DNA of 64,000 nucleotides from Prochlorococcus sp. MIT 0701 (GTDB taxonomy: Bacteria > Cyanobacteriota > Cyanobacteriia > PCC-6307 > Cyanobiaceae). The notes beneath the pieces were generated by a model that saw nothing but the letters and a program-made list of their open reading frames with translations, did no database searches and had not been told where the DNA came from. The stretch spans positions 248,001 through 312,000 of the forward strand of contig NZ_JNBA01000039.1 of assembly GCF_000760295.1 (NCBI RefSeq), in the 5' to 3' direction. Below, in pieces: positions 56,319 to 64,000 of the stretch; the first letter of the stretch is position 1; each line of letters begins with the position of its first letter. The translations under genes and the position numbers were made by a program.

Positions 56319-56824
56319 GTCTGAGGGGCCCCTAGCCATGCGGCAAGTTTTTGTTCAAGACGCTGCACTCGGTTGTTGTTGCAGGGGTAGCCATCAGCGC
56401 GTAGTGGTCGAACTAGAACGGTATAGAGATCAAGACGATTTCCGGCTAGCACGTCAGTGAAGATTCGATCTCCGACAATGGCGATCTCTGTAGGTTTGCA
56501 CTGGATCTGATTGAGTACCTTTCTCAGTCGGGCTCTACGAGGTTTCGCTGCACTGCAGGTGAAGGTGAGATCTAGTTGCTCAGCGACCGAACCGATACGT
56601 TTTCGAGAGGGATTGTTGCTGAAAAGGTGAAGTAATAGATGGTGTTGGGCTTCTTTAACCCAGCTTGTAACGGATAGAGGTAGTTCAATCTCACGCCCGG
56701 GCAGCAAGGTGCGATCAACGTCAAGGATCAGCGCCTGCAGGCCCTGATCCAGCAAGTGCTGGATCGGCAGATGGGGGAGGGTCAGGCCGGGTTCCCAGTT
56801 GGGCTGAAGCCAGTGTTGGCTCAT
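56315..56824 (-). CDS. YqeG family HAD phosphatase
   Basis: The 169-residue product is a HAD-superfamily IIIA phosphatase: motif [13 protein letters not shown] (about 32-43), motif II LFSNN, and motif III region [15 protein letters not shown] (about 119-133). Homologues in bacteria and plastids (PGP1 type) dephosphorylate phosphatidylglycerophosphate, so a role in phosphatidylglycerol synthesis is plausible. It overlaps proB by 4 bp and follows DUF3727 on the same strand. Confidence 0.88.
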   Translation of the reverse strand: MSQHWLQPNWEPGLTLPHLPIQHLLDQGLQALILDVDRTLLPGREIELPLSVTSWVKEAQHHLLLHLFSNNPSRKRIGSVAEQLDLTFTCSAAKPRRARLRKVLNQIQCKPTEIAIVGDRIFTDVLAGNRLDLYTVLVRPLRADGYPCNNNRVQRLEQKLAAWLGAPQT

Positions 56825-56829
56825 CAGAT

Positions 56830-57366
56830 CTAAAGCTCCCTATCTTCGAGCTCGACTTCAATACGTGGCTGGATTTGATCGAATTCCTCTCCTTCTACAA
56901 GCTTTGCTTGACCGTCGGTCATGCGAGCCACAACGAAGAAGGGATCCAGAGGGATATAAAGGCCGTACTCCTGCTCTTGGACCATAAAACTAACGAGCAA
57001 TTCGTATGTCTCGGAGTCATCATCGGTTTCCTCATCTTCCAATTCCTCTGGATCGGGTTCGTCTAGTTCACCGTTCACAGTGAGTGTTACGGCTGAGCGA
57101 ACAAGAGTGAGGTCGTGTTCTTGAAGAACGACATCGGCCACTGAAAGGATTGGTTCACTGCTGGCAATGGTTTCGATCAGTTCAGGATCGTTGCCTTCGA
57201 TGAGGCGGAAGAGGGAGACGGGGGTGTCGACCGGTGTAAGTAGGGCGTAATCCTTGTCATCAAGGGGGATGAGTTGCTCGAGAAAACAGAGCAGATCCCT
57301 CCCTTCATCATCTCTTACTAGGACCGTTGGCACCTCGCCATTGATGTTTGGACCCGGGGCAGTCAT
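56830..57366 (-). CDS. DUF3727 family protein
   Basis: The 178-residue acidic protein matches the cyanobacterial and plastid DUF3727 family: VLVRDDEGRDLLCFLEQLIP near the N-terminus, YALLTPVDTPVSLF, an acidic linker (about 108-118, mostly Glu and Asp), and YGLYIPLDPFFVVAR near the C-terminus. Function unknown to me. ATG start; it lies 6 bp upstream of the YqeG gene in a minus-strand operon that runs from the CofE-like region to proB. Confidence 0.85.
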   Translation of the reverse strand: MTAPGPNINGEVPTVLVRDDEGRDLLCFLEQLIPLDDKDYALLTPVDTPVSLFRLIEGNDPELIETIASSEPILSVADVVLQEHDLTLVRSAVTLTVNGELDEPDPEELEDEETDDDSETYELLVSFMVQEQEYGLYIPLDPFFVVARMTDGQAKLVEGEEFDQIQPRIEVELEDREL

Positions 57367-57386
57367 TGGAGCTGAGGTTGATTTGC

Positions 57387-57872
57387 TCAGGATCCACTAT
57401 CGCTGTTCACCTGACTCACTGGATGGGCCGCCACGTGGACCGGTTTCAGTTCAGGGCCTTCTCGCAACCACTGCTCAAGCAGAAGTGCTGCCGCAGCGCT
57501 ATCGAGCTGGCCACTGCGATCGCCTTGCAAGTTGTAGCGTTCCGCAGCAGCCCAACTACTGCTGTGTTCATTGACCAAAGCGAGAGGCAGCTTGAGAGCT
57601 CTCGCCAAGCGTTGTCCATAACGCTCATAGTGCCGTGCTTGATCTGTGGGCAGACCTTTGGCATCGAGCGGCAAACCCACCACCAGACCTTCAACTTTGC
57701 GACTAGTGCAGTGCCGCTGCAATGTTTTTAGGTCTCGGTCGAAGCTTTTTCTCTGCAGAGGTGGTAGAGGACTCACCGTGATGCCAAGTGGATCGCAGCC
57801 TGCTAGGCCGATGCGTCTTTTCCCCAAATCCAAACTAAGGATGGATTTGGGGCTGGGTTTTGTTGCCGTCAT
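57387..57872 (-). CDS. ruvX: Holliday junction resolvase-like RuvX (YqgF)
   Basis: RNase H-fold nuclease of the YqgF/RuvX family, implicated in pre-16S rRNA maturation and recombination. The 161 residues begin SLDLGKRRIGLAGCDPLG (catalytic Asp at 15), followed by VVGLPLD and VNEHSSSWAA. The last catalytic Asp lies in the AAALLLEQW region, where LDSAAAALLLEQW matches the usual HDxAAAxxLL pattern. It overlaps the upstream gene by 1 bp (TAATG). Confidence 0.93.
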   Translation of the reverse strand: MTATKPSPKSILSLDLGKRRIGLAGCDPLGITVSPLPPLQRKSFDRDLKTLQRHCTSRKVEGLVVGLPLDAKGLPTDQARHYERYGQRLARALKLPLALVNEHSSSWAAAERYNLQGDRSGQLDSAAAALLLEQWLREGPELKPVHVAAHPVSQVNSDSGS

Positions 57873-58906
57873 TAGCGTCGGCCCAGGCTTGGAGTAGGGA
57901 GGGGTGGTTGCTGTGGTTGCAGTCGCCCCAACATCGATTGCAATGGTCGTGCTCCAAGAAGCAACTTATTGCTTGCCTGGCGACGCCAAAGACTGCGACC
58001 AAGCAGCAACTCTTCTCCCGCCCGTTTCCATCTCAATTGTTCAAGCAGAGTATTAAGGGGCTCGTCTTCGCTGGTGGTGATCAAACGGAATTTTTTGGAC
58101 ATGCTCGTAAGGTCGGCCAAAACTTTTGGCAGAGCTTGTGACAGTCGGGGGTCCCAGCCGACATCGCGCATGAGTTCAAGCACTGTCTCTGAGCTTGTTC
58201 CAGGATGGCTGACCAAACCGGCAATGGCCGTAATCGTTGCGCCGCCCTGGGTAAGCAACACGCCACTGCCCGTTTGGTTTTGGTCAAGTAGGTCGATCCA
58301 TTGTCGATCGACGATCTGGCGGAGATGGCCAGAGCCTCCGGCTTTTTCCAGTGGCCAAAGCAAAGAGGCTGTTCGACGGGTTAGCTGTTGCCAGCTGAGC
58401 TCATTAGGCCAAGTTGGTATCGACTGAGGCAACAGGGATGGAGGTGTCCAACACTGGAAGAGCTTGAGAGGCTGAAAACCGAGCACTCGGGCTAGTGCCA
58501 GCTGATCTGTGTCATTGGCAGGGCAGCGCAAAACCCAGCTTTGTGCACGCCTACTGCCTTGCTGAATGGCATTTTTTAAAAGGTCATGGCTCACGCATTG
58601 GTTGCTGCACTGCCGCGGCGACGTTATTAGCTCCGGTGAGCTCACTGACCAGCAGGTACCACGGCGGTTGTAAGGCCTAATTACAACGAGGCCGACCAGA
58701 CTTTTCTGCTCAAGAGCAACTAAGCAGCTTGGTTGCCTGGCTGGCAGGAAGCTTGGAAGTTGTTGTTCAGCTCGTGCAAGCCAACCGCGCCAAAGCATGA
58801 TTTCTAGCCAGTGCATCCGACCGGCGTGTTCGCTGGCATTCAGCATGGGGAAGTGGCTCGCTCTGAGGGGCTTCACCTGAAGGGGGCTGCTGGATGCCTC
58901 GATCAC
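57872..58906 (-). CDS. GNAT-like hypothetical protein
   Basis: A 344-residue soluble protein with a weak N-acetyltransferase-like pattern: CLVALEQKSLVGLVVIRPYNRR (about 60-81), the strand before the acetyl-CoA site, and a second half repeating SGVLLTQGGATITAIAGLVS. This resembles duplicated GNAT-like proteins found across cyanobacteria. Acceptor unknown. The start is a GTG (58906). It is coupled to ruvX, so the two may be co-regulated. Confidence 0.68.
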   Translation of the reverse strand: MIEASSSPLQVKPLRASHFPMLNASEHAGRMHWLEIMLWRGWLARAEQQLPSFLPARQPSCLVALEQKSLVGLVVIRPYNRRGTCWSVSSPELITSPRQCSNQCVSHDLLKNAIQQGSRRAQSWVLRCPANDTDQLALARVLGFQPLKLFQCWTPPSLLPQSIPTWPNELSWQQLTRRTASLLWPLEKAGGSGHLRQIVDRQWIDLLDQNQTGSGVLLTQGGATITAIAGLVSHPGTSSETVLELMRDVGWDPRLSQALPKVLADLTSMSKKFRLITTSEDEPLNTLLEQLRWKRAGEELLLGRSLWRRQASNKLLLGARPLQSMLGRLQPQQPPLPTPSLGRR

Positions 58907-58964
58907 GCCTCGACCAATGCCTTCATTTGAATCTTATCCAGCTTGACCGTGTCTTCCAGTGTGG

Positions 58965-60131
58965 TCAATTGGGGCGCACCAATACCAGAGGCGTGCGTTC
59001 ATTGGCATTACCGGCTGGATTCGGACGCAGAGCTTTCTTGAGAAGAGTTTCATCGCAACCACCACTAGAGGCCAGTATCTTGACGCGGCCCAGATCATTG
59101 ACATCAACGATGGCCACACCAACTCCCAGCTCAGCGGCTGCTTGTCTGCAGAGCTTTGTTGGCTCGAGAGGCCCAAGCACGATTGTTTGGTCGTATGGAG
59201 GAGTGGTTCCTGTGATGTCATCAATTAGACGTGCCTGTTCGCCAGCAAGTCGGTAAAAGGCACCTTTGATACCTAACGTTTTCAGCATTAGGCCAACGAT
59301 CCAGGCAAATAGCACTCTGGTTGGCCCTACCAAATTAATTAAGCTCTGTAGCCCACAAGCCGTAGCAAGACTGCTTGTGGGATGAAAGGCTCGGCAAAGG
59401 AACCGCGCGAGCCATCCAGGGTTCACGGTGCTGGGGTGGTGATAGCGCCCTTGCATAATCGCCACCGGGGTTTCCCCGATCGTGAGGACATCTCCCGGGC
59501 GTAGATGCGGTTTGGCGTAGTAACGCAAGATCTCAACGGTGTTGTCGAGGCTGCCAAGCAAATGGGTTTTCAGAGGCAACACCTCACAGCAATCGCCCGC
59601 CAGGAAGCTCACTTCAGAGGGCTTGAGGGGTTCAGGCTGATGGAGTGGCACAAGGACACCTTGTCGACGCTTCAGCCGGCCAAAGGGGCCGTAGTTCACC
59701 CAGTGCACATCCACCCAAATACTGTCAGCACTGGTTTCCAGATCGCTGCTTTTGCTGTTCTGCAGGTGCAGGTTCAGCTGCACCCTCGTGCTTTTGTGGC
59801 CTTTAACGATGTAAGCCGCCCAGTAACCATCATCGCGAGCCTTTTCATCCGGATGATGTGGGGTGATCTTTGTACTCAAATTGACTTCACTTAGATCGGC
59901 TTTACCAAGCAGAACAGGGTTGATTTGCAGCTCAGGCACCATCACTTCCATGCGCGGATGGGGGTTGCTGATCTCCAGCCAGACCTCTATATCAAGATCA
60001 GAGTTGCTTTGCTTGACCTTGAAGTCGAGAGCCTTGAGTCGCAGAGGGGAGGCGGGCCTCAGGCGATGCCTCAGTTCGAGCCAGGAGACAAAAAGCCCCA
60101 GCAATAGGAGCAGCTCTAGCAGGCAAGTCAT
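58965..60131 (-). CDS. CofE-like F420-0:gamma-glutamyl ligase family protein
   Basis: The 388 residues have an N-terminal membrane anchor (about 3-20), a long first part with repeated beta strands (for example IEVWLEISNPHPRMEV), and a C-terminal part similar to the CofE gamma-glutamyl ligase family: LRPGDVLTIGETPVAIMQGR, DDITGTTPPYDQTIVLGP and VAIVDVNDLGRVKI. Cyanobacteria make little or no F420, so the real substrate is unclear. ATG start at 60131. Confidence 0.8.
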   Translation of the reverse strand: MTCLLELLLLLGLFVSWLELRHRLRPASPLRLKALDFKVKQSNSDLDIEVWLEISNPHPRMEVMVPELQINPVLLGKADLSEVNLSTKITPHHPDEKARDDGYWAAYIVKGHKSTRVQLNLHLQNSKSSDLETSADSIWVDVHWVNYGPFGRLKRRQGVLVPLHQPEPLKPSEVSFLAGDCCEVLPLKTHLLGSLDNTVEILRYYAKPHLRPGDVLTIGETPVAIMQGRYHHPSTVNPGWLARFLCRAFHPTSSLATACGLQSLINLVGPTRVLFAWIVGLMLKTLGIKGAFYRLAGEQARLIDDITGTTPPYDQTIVLGPLEPTKLCRQAAAELGVGVAIVDVNDLGRVKILASSGGCDETLLKKALRPNPAGNANERTPLVLVRPN

Positions 60132-60211
60132 TCGAGCAGCCGGCTTCTTAACCGGGGAACCTGGCGCGCAGCGTAAGGCGTGGTTGCTGGTGATACCAGT
60201 GCTTTAGCGCC

Positions 60212-60781
60212 TCATTCTTTCACCATAAAGCTGTTGTACTCATTGAAGCTGTCAATTTTGAGAGAATCAGTTGGTTTGCTAAGACCTGTCGAGGCACTGA
60301 TTACATCATTGATTTCATCGAGTGAAACTTGGCCTTCTTGATCGAGCAGAATCTCGCCTTGACCATCGATCACCACCACTTGGGGGATGCGTCCATGCCA
60401 GTAATAAGAAGCTTCTTGGGGATCATTACTTGTCCGTCCTTGAAACGCGTCTGTGGTGTTGAGGATCAGATCGATAGCATTACCCCAGATTAATTGAATT
60501 GCCGATACCACAGGCGAATAAGCCTTGCTGACGGCGCTGTCATCGAGGTAGAACACAAGCACGCTGGTGCGTTTCTGCCTAAGGGCTTCGGAAAGGCTTG
60601 GTCCTTGCCCATAACCCAATGAACCGTTGCCTGCATAGATCGGAAAGATGTTGCCGTCATAGGTGTCGTCATCTCGGATGGCATGGGCTGGGGACACCAT
60701 CAGAAGAATGGTCAGACCCAAGCTCAGGAGTGCTTTGAGCAGATGGGTCATGGGCAGTACACGGAGATGTTTAATCCTCAT
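60212..60781 (-). CDS. Thioredoxin-like thylakoid protein (PSI accumulation factor family)
   Basis: The 189-residue product has a signal segment (about residues 12-34, cleavage near AHA) and a thioredoxin-like fold without the CxxC pair. The conserved DDTYDGNIFPIYAGNGSL (about 38-55), VLVFYLDDSAVSKAYSP and YYWHGRIPQVVVIDGQGE match the cyanobacterial lumenal family annotated as a photosystem I accumulation factor. ATG 60781 is used; Met11 (60751) would give a shorter signal peptide. Role by family recognition only. Confidence 0.78.
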   Translation of the reverse strand: MRIKHLRVLPMTHLLKALLSLGLTILLMVSPAHAIRDDDTYDGNIFPIYAGNGSLGYGQGPSLSEALRQKRTSVLVFYLDDSAVSKAYSPVVSAIQLIWGNAIDLILNTTDAFQGRTSNDPQEASYYWHGRIPQVVVIDGQGEILLDQEGQVSLDEINDVISASTGLSKPTDSLKIDSFNEYNSFMVKE

Positions 60782-60813
60782 TTTGACGGTTGATTGCCTC
60801 GAAAGTGTGGGAG

Positions 60814-62484
60814 TTAGCCACCTCTCAGGCTGCGACCCATTCCCTGCGCGATTCCTCGTCCAACCAGACCGATAGCACGGCCTAATACCTGAGTAAGCAC
60901 TACCACCATGAGATCACCGATGCGTTTGATCAGAGATTGCATTGAGGGTGCCAGAGCATCGCGGGCTTCGAGCAATAGAGCAACTTGCTGCTGCCACCAA
61001 CCAAGCTGGCTGAGTTCTTCGTCGCGAGGTTCGGTGAGCAGTAATGGTTCGATAATTCCGTCTCTCAACCTGTAGAGGAGGCGTTTGCTTTCGTAGAGCT
61101 GGATTGGTCTTTGAATCCAGTTTTGCCAACGGGCCTGACCATTGAGCTGATTACGCAATCGCTCAAGTTCTCGTGTGGAGATCAAGTGCTGGTTAAGTAG
61201 GAATCGGCGTAGTTCAGGCCACTCACCACAGGTTCCGAGAACTTCGGCACTGATGATTTCAGCGGTTCTTACGAGCCAGTTACCCACCAGCATTTCTAGT
61301 TGCAGTAAGGCACGGGGGGCATCTGCCGGCAGCAGCTGGCCATCAACAAGCACGGGTCTGTCGAGCAGCAATGGAGCAAGCATTCTCTGGGGATCTGGAA
61401 GTTCTTGATCAATTCCCTTGAGATCGGCAGTGGCAAGCAATTGGTCTGCAACTGGTTTGAGTTCACCACCTCGAGGAAGTCTGACGTAATTACCTGCCAT
61501 AGATCGCAGGGCTTGTTCACGCAGTTCAGATTCGAGCGTCAGCCAGGATTCATTGAGTGGGGTCTCGACGCTGTTGGCGTGACGCAGCCTTTTCATCACT
61601 TGATCCAATTGGTTTAAAAGGGCAAGGAGTAGATCACGACGTCGCTCAGGATTGAGGCTTTCAATCGCCAGCAGGCTGCCTGTTGAATTTTTGAGCCCTC
61701 GTTCGACGGAATCGCTAAGGCGCTGACGGATCGCTCCCCATACCGCCACTGCGTTCCGTTCACTGAGGCAGATAACCGTTCCAGCAGCTTCTGCTGAAAT
61801 CTGTCTTGAAGCATCGAAATTGATGTGTGCCTTTTGAGCTGGCCGGTTTTGGGGGAAAGGGTTGCGTAGTCCCACTTGCAGCGGACCCCAAATCCATAAC
61901 AAAAAATCTCTTGCACTGCGGAGTTCCCGCTGGCGCCCTTCCATCAAAAGACGAAACAGTTCATTTTTGGGCGGTGGGTTGAGGAAGGCCTCGATCAACC
62001 TCAGATCGTTGTCGATCTGCTGGAGACCACTCACCAACAGCCACTGACCAAGTCCCATCGTTGCTTGGGGAATGCTGTCTGGGGAGACGGGGGCTGCATT
62101 GAGTCTCACAACTCTGCCCCCGCCACAAAGTGTGGTGATGGCAGCCTGCAATGTGGCCAGATCGGGGTCTTGAAGTAGGCCTGGACAATCGAGGCTCAAC
62201 AACTCGTTTGCATTGAAGCGAAGCTGGGCCGGAAGTATCAGCATTACTGGCGCAGGTTGCCAATGCTCCTGAAGTCTTTTGAGTTCCAGTTGCAATGTGC
62301 TGAGAGTTTCGAGACTCTCCACCGACAAGATCACTAGGACTGGATGACGGCTCAACTGGTCCGTCCGCAGAATGACATCCAGTTCTGGGTTTGCACTGCT
62401 GAGCTGCAACGCTAAGGATTCACCGAGCAGATCGGGAGCCAGCAACAGGATCTGAGTGGATGTGCTGTCCGCCAAATTCACCAC
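60814..62484 (-). CDS. DUF3685 family protein
   Basis: A 556-residue protein. The N-terminal about 120 residues have a receiver-like pattern (ILLLAPDLLGESLALQL, VILSVESL, and VMLILPAQL) but lack a clear phospho-Asp triad. The long helical remainder (about 150-540) is typical of the cyanobacterial and plastid DUF3685 family, ending in a glycine-rich segment GRAIGLVGRGIAQGMGRSL. The start is GTG 62484. Function unknown. Confidence 0.78.
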   Translation of the reverse strand: MVNLADSTSTQILLLAPDLLGESLALQLSSANPELDVILRTDQLSRHPVLVILSVESLETLSTLQLELKRLQEHWQPAPVMLILPAQLRFNANELLSLDCPGLLQDPDLATLQAAITTLCGGGRVVRLNAAPVSPDSIPQATMGLGQWLLVSGLQQIDNDLRLIEAFLNPPPKNELFRLLMEGRQRELRSARDFLLWIWGPLQVGLRNPFPQNRPAQKAHINFDASRQISAEAAGTVICLSERNAVAVWGAIRQRLSDSVERGLKNSTGSLLAIESLNPERRRDLLLALLNQLDQVMKRLRHANSVETPLNESWLTLESELREQALRSMAGNYVRLPRGGELKPVADQLLATADLKGIDQELPDPQRMLAPLLLDRPVLVDGQLLPADAPRALLQLEMLVGNWLVRTAEIISAEVLGTCGEWPELRRFLLNQHLISTRELERLRNQLNGQARWQNWIQRPIQLYESKRLLYRLRDGIIEPLLLTEPRDEELSQLGWWQQQVALLLEARDALAPSMQSLIKRIGDLMVVVLTQVLGRAIGLVGRGIAQGMGRSLRGG

Positions 62485-62555
62485 GGCACAAGGCTTATGT
62501 CATCAAGGTAACGAGCGTTAGGCAAATCCTCCAGTCCGGTGAAATCTTGATGTTT

Positions 62556-63023
62556 TTAGTCCTGGTTATTACATGCTGGCCGACCGCTGAGTTGAAGGGT
62601 GTAGGAGTGAATGCAGTAACCAGTTTTGGCCTCGATTTGATCGAGCAAATCCTCAGGGAGTTCTATATCAAGGTCTGTGATATTGCCGGTCTCTATACAG
62701 GTGAGATGGCTATGAGGATCGCTTCGGTAGCTGTATAGGCGACCATTGGCGCGATCGAGACATTCGATCAGTCCTGCTGATTGAAGTGCCTCCAGGTTCT
62801 GATAAACGGATGTGTGACCAATAGACCGACCACAGGCGTTGAGCTTTTGAAAGATATCGCGAGCACTGAGATGAGTGGCTTCGCTCCAGAGGAGATCCAG
62901 CACCATGCGCCGCTGACGGCTTAGTCGCATCCCGAGACGCCGGCAGCGTTCGAAGGCTCCCTGCACTCCATCTTCATCTCGCCCACCACTTGAGCCGCTG
63001 ATTTTGGGAGCGGTGTGCGTCAC
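62556..63023 (-). CDS. Fur family transcriptional regulator
   Basis: Metal- or peroxide-responsive repressor. The 155 residues have a winged-helix domain (about 25-95, with IGHTSVYQNLEALQSAGLIE as recognition region) and a metal-binding part with YRSDPHSHLTCIETG (His-x-His and Cys). The C-terminal structural CxxC pair of many Fur proteins is absent; only single Cys residues remain. It could be Fur, Zur or PerR; the sequence does not decide. GTG start at 63023. Confidence 0.88.
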   Translation of the reverse strand: MTHTAPKISGSSGGRDEDGVQGAFERCRRLGMRLSRQRRMVLDLLWSEATHLSARDIFQKLNACGRSIGHTSVYQNLEALQSAGLIECLDRANGRLYSYRSDPHSHLTCIETGNITDLDIELPEDLLDQIEAKTGYCIHSYTLQLSGRPACNNQD

Positions 63024-63085
63024 AACTGAAGTGATAATGAATTCAATTTACGGCTCCAGCAAGGTCAATTCATATTCCAAGGTCC

Positions 63086-63853
63086 TCATGCCATCAGTGA
63101 TTTGCTGCTTGGTGGGTCCTGAAGTCGGCCATCACCAATGGCTCGGGTTGCTTCTTGTAGATCCACCTTGCCGTCGTAGAGAGCTCTTCCCACAATCACC
63201 CCTGTCACTCCATAGGGTTCAAGAGCCAGCAGACTAAGTAGATCGGCCATGCAACCCACGCCTCCGGAGGCGATTACTGGAACGCTGCTGGCGTTTGCCA
63301 TTGCGCGTAGTGAATCTAGGTTCGGCCCTTCAAGGGTTCCATCGGTTGCAATGTCTGTGCTGATGATTGCGGCGATGCCGGCAGCATTGAAATCAGCGGC
63401 TAAGTCTGTTGCATTCACCTCGCTTTGACTAATCCATCCTCGTGTTGCCACCTTGCCGTTTTTGGCATCGATGCCGACGATTATTCGACCGGGATTCCTT
63501 TGGGCCAGCTGTTTCACTAGCTGGGGTTGCTCTATTGCCACGGTGCCAAGGATGACTTTTTCAAGGCCGTAGGCGAGGAGTTCTTCAGCTCGTTCGAGAG
63601 TTCGCACACCACCCCCGAGCTGTACAGGAATATTGAGGGCAGAGGTAATCGCTCGCACACAGGAATCGTTGACCGGCTCACCAGATTTGGCGCCATCGAG
63701 ATCCACCAGGTGTAGACGGGTTGCCCCCTGCTGCTGCCAGCTAAGGGCTTGAGCAACGGGGTCCTCGCTGAAGCGAGTCACCTTCTCGTAGTCCCCCTGG
63801 TGAAGTCGCACGCAAGCGCTGTCCAGTAGGTCGATGGCTGGGATGATCTCCAT
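63086..63853 (-). CDS. hisA: Phosphoribosylformimino-5-aminoimidazole carboxamide ribotide isomerase
   Basis: TIM-barrel isomerase of histidine synthesis. The 255 residues from ATG 63853 start with [22 protein letters not shown], followed by [38 protein letters not shown] (catalytic Asp region) and SGGVG. The frame opens three codons earlier at a TTG. Complete with respect to family length. Confidence 0.95.
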   Translation of the reverse strand: MEIIPAIDLLDSACVRLHQGDYEKVTRFSEDPVAQALSWQQQGATRLHLVDLDGAKSGEPVNDSCVRAITSALNIPVQLGGGVRTLERAEELLAYGLEKVILGTVAIEQPQLVKQLAQRNPGRIIVGIDAKNGKVATRGWISQSEVNATDLAADFNAAGIAAIISTDIATDGTLEGPNLDSLRAMANASSVPVIASGGVGCMADLLSLLALEPYGVTGVIVGRALYDGKVDLQEATRAIGDGRLQDPPSSKSLMA

Positions 63854-63956
63854 GATTGGCAAAGAACGTTGCCTTAGGCCTCCATCCTGCAGGGCGAAGG
63901 GCCTTCAGTTGCTGATCGAACGCGCTTCAATATGCGCGTTTGATGATTCAGCTGTT

Positions 63957-64000
63957 TTGAAGATTCTGATCATGGGGGGAACCCGATTTGTCGGCAAGCC
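63957..64000 (+). CDS. Start of NAD-dependent epimerase (CSP41-like), cut by window edge
   Basis: Only 14 codons are visible: ILIMGGTRFVGKP, the Rossmann GGTxFVG pattern of extended SDRs such as the cyanobacterial CSP41-like nucleotide-sugar epimerase. The frame opens with TTG 63957; an ATG six codons later also fits. Divergent from hisA. The product assignment is tentative because nearly all of the gene is outside the window. Confidence 0.6.
   Translation, partial: MKILIMGGTRFVGK

Noticed and set aside
58965-60131. Evidence for coenzyme F420 synthesis
   Set aside because: Only one CofE-like gene is present; no CofC, CofD or FO synthase genes are nearby, so a full pathway cannot be inferred.
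1-64000. CRISPR array, prophage or insertion sequence
   Set aside because: No regularly spaced direct repeats, no transposase or integrase motifs, and no terminal inverted repeats were found by reading.

Overview
The window looks like a marine alpha-cyanobacterium, most likely a large-genome low-light Prochlorococcus (MIT9313/MIT9303-like) or a marine Synechococcus. This rests on gene content: chlP, hemA, ccsA, a class I (proteobacterial-type) phosphoribulokinase, class II FBP/SBP phosphatase, glycine betaine synthesis by glycine methylation, and families such as DUF309, DUF3727, DUF3685 and DUF4278. Base composition appears intermediate, falling to AT-rich in the accessory parts. The species call is inference; no database was searched.

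Layout. (1) 1-14.5 kb is dense core metabolism: chlP (partial), a VanY-type carboxypeptidase, typA, a DUF309 gene, an LPS-export set (LptA-like, LptB, LptF/G-like), ccsA, then rpe, glpX, hemA, glgC, gnd and pgl. (2) 14.5-20.8 kb holds a frameshifted gene remnant, a CIA30-domain gene, ilvD, a divergent uracil phosphoribosyltransferase-like gene, a lumenal pentapeptide-repeat protein and a CobW GTPase. (3) 20.8-25.8 kb is a betaine module: an ABC importer (proVWX order, minus strand) divergent from glycine/sarcosine and sarcosine/dimethylglycine methyltransferases (plus strand). (4) 25.8-39.7 kb is a low-density accessory stretch: small membrane proteins, an intact MAPEG gene, a broken MAPEG gene, an SDR, a SIMPL protein, a CrtQ-like glycosyltransferase, a Na+/H+ antiporter and several terminator-like hairpins with no obvious parent gene. 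(5) 39.7-44.5 kb is one giant gene for a 1578-residue pyruvate:ferredoxin/flavodoxin oxidoreductase-like enzyme. (6) 45-64 kb returns to dense core genes: purS/purQ, an LD-carboxypeptidase, fba, a Gfo/Idh/MocA oxidoreductase, accD, a prepilin peptidase preceded by a stop-interrupted gene, prk, leuB, lpxD, proB, a YqeG phosphatase, DUF3727, ruvX, a GNAT-like protein, a CofE-like protein, a thioredoxin-like thylakoid protein, DUF3685, a Fur-family regulator, hisA and the start of an epimerase-like gene.

How the parts fit. rpe, glpX, prk and fba serve the Calvin cycle; gnd and pgl the oxidative pentose phosphate pathway; glgC directs carbon to glycogen. The betaine module lets the cell both make and import a compatible solute, and the Na+/H+ antiporter in the same accessory half also fits an ionic or osmotic role. 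The PFOR-like enzyme is the most unusual single gene, since such enzymes are usually oxygen-sensitive. I see no CRISPR array, rRNA, tRNA, transposase or integrase. I did not find a convincing new multi-gene system. The most promising unexplained signals are the long PFOR variant, the orphan terminators that may mark small RNAs, and the broken or coupled small membrane genes.
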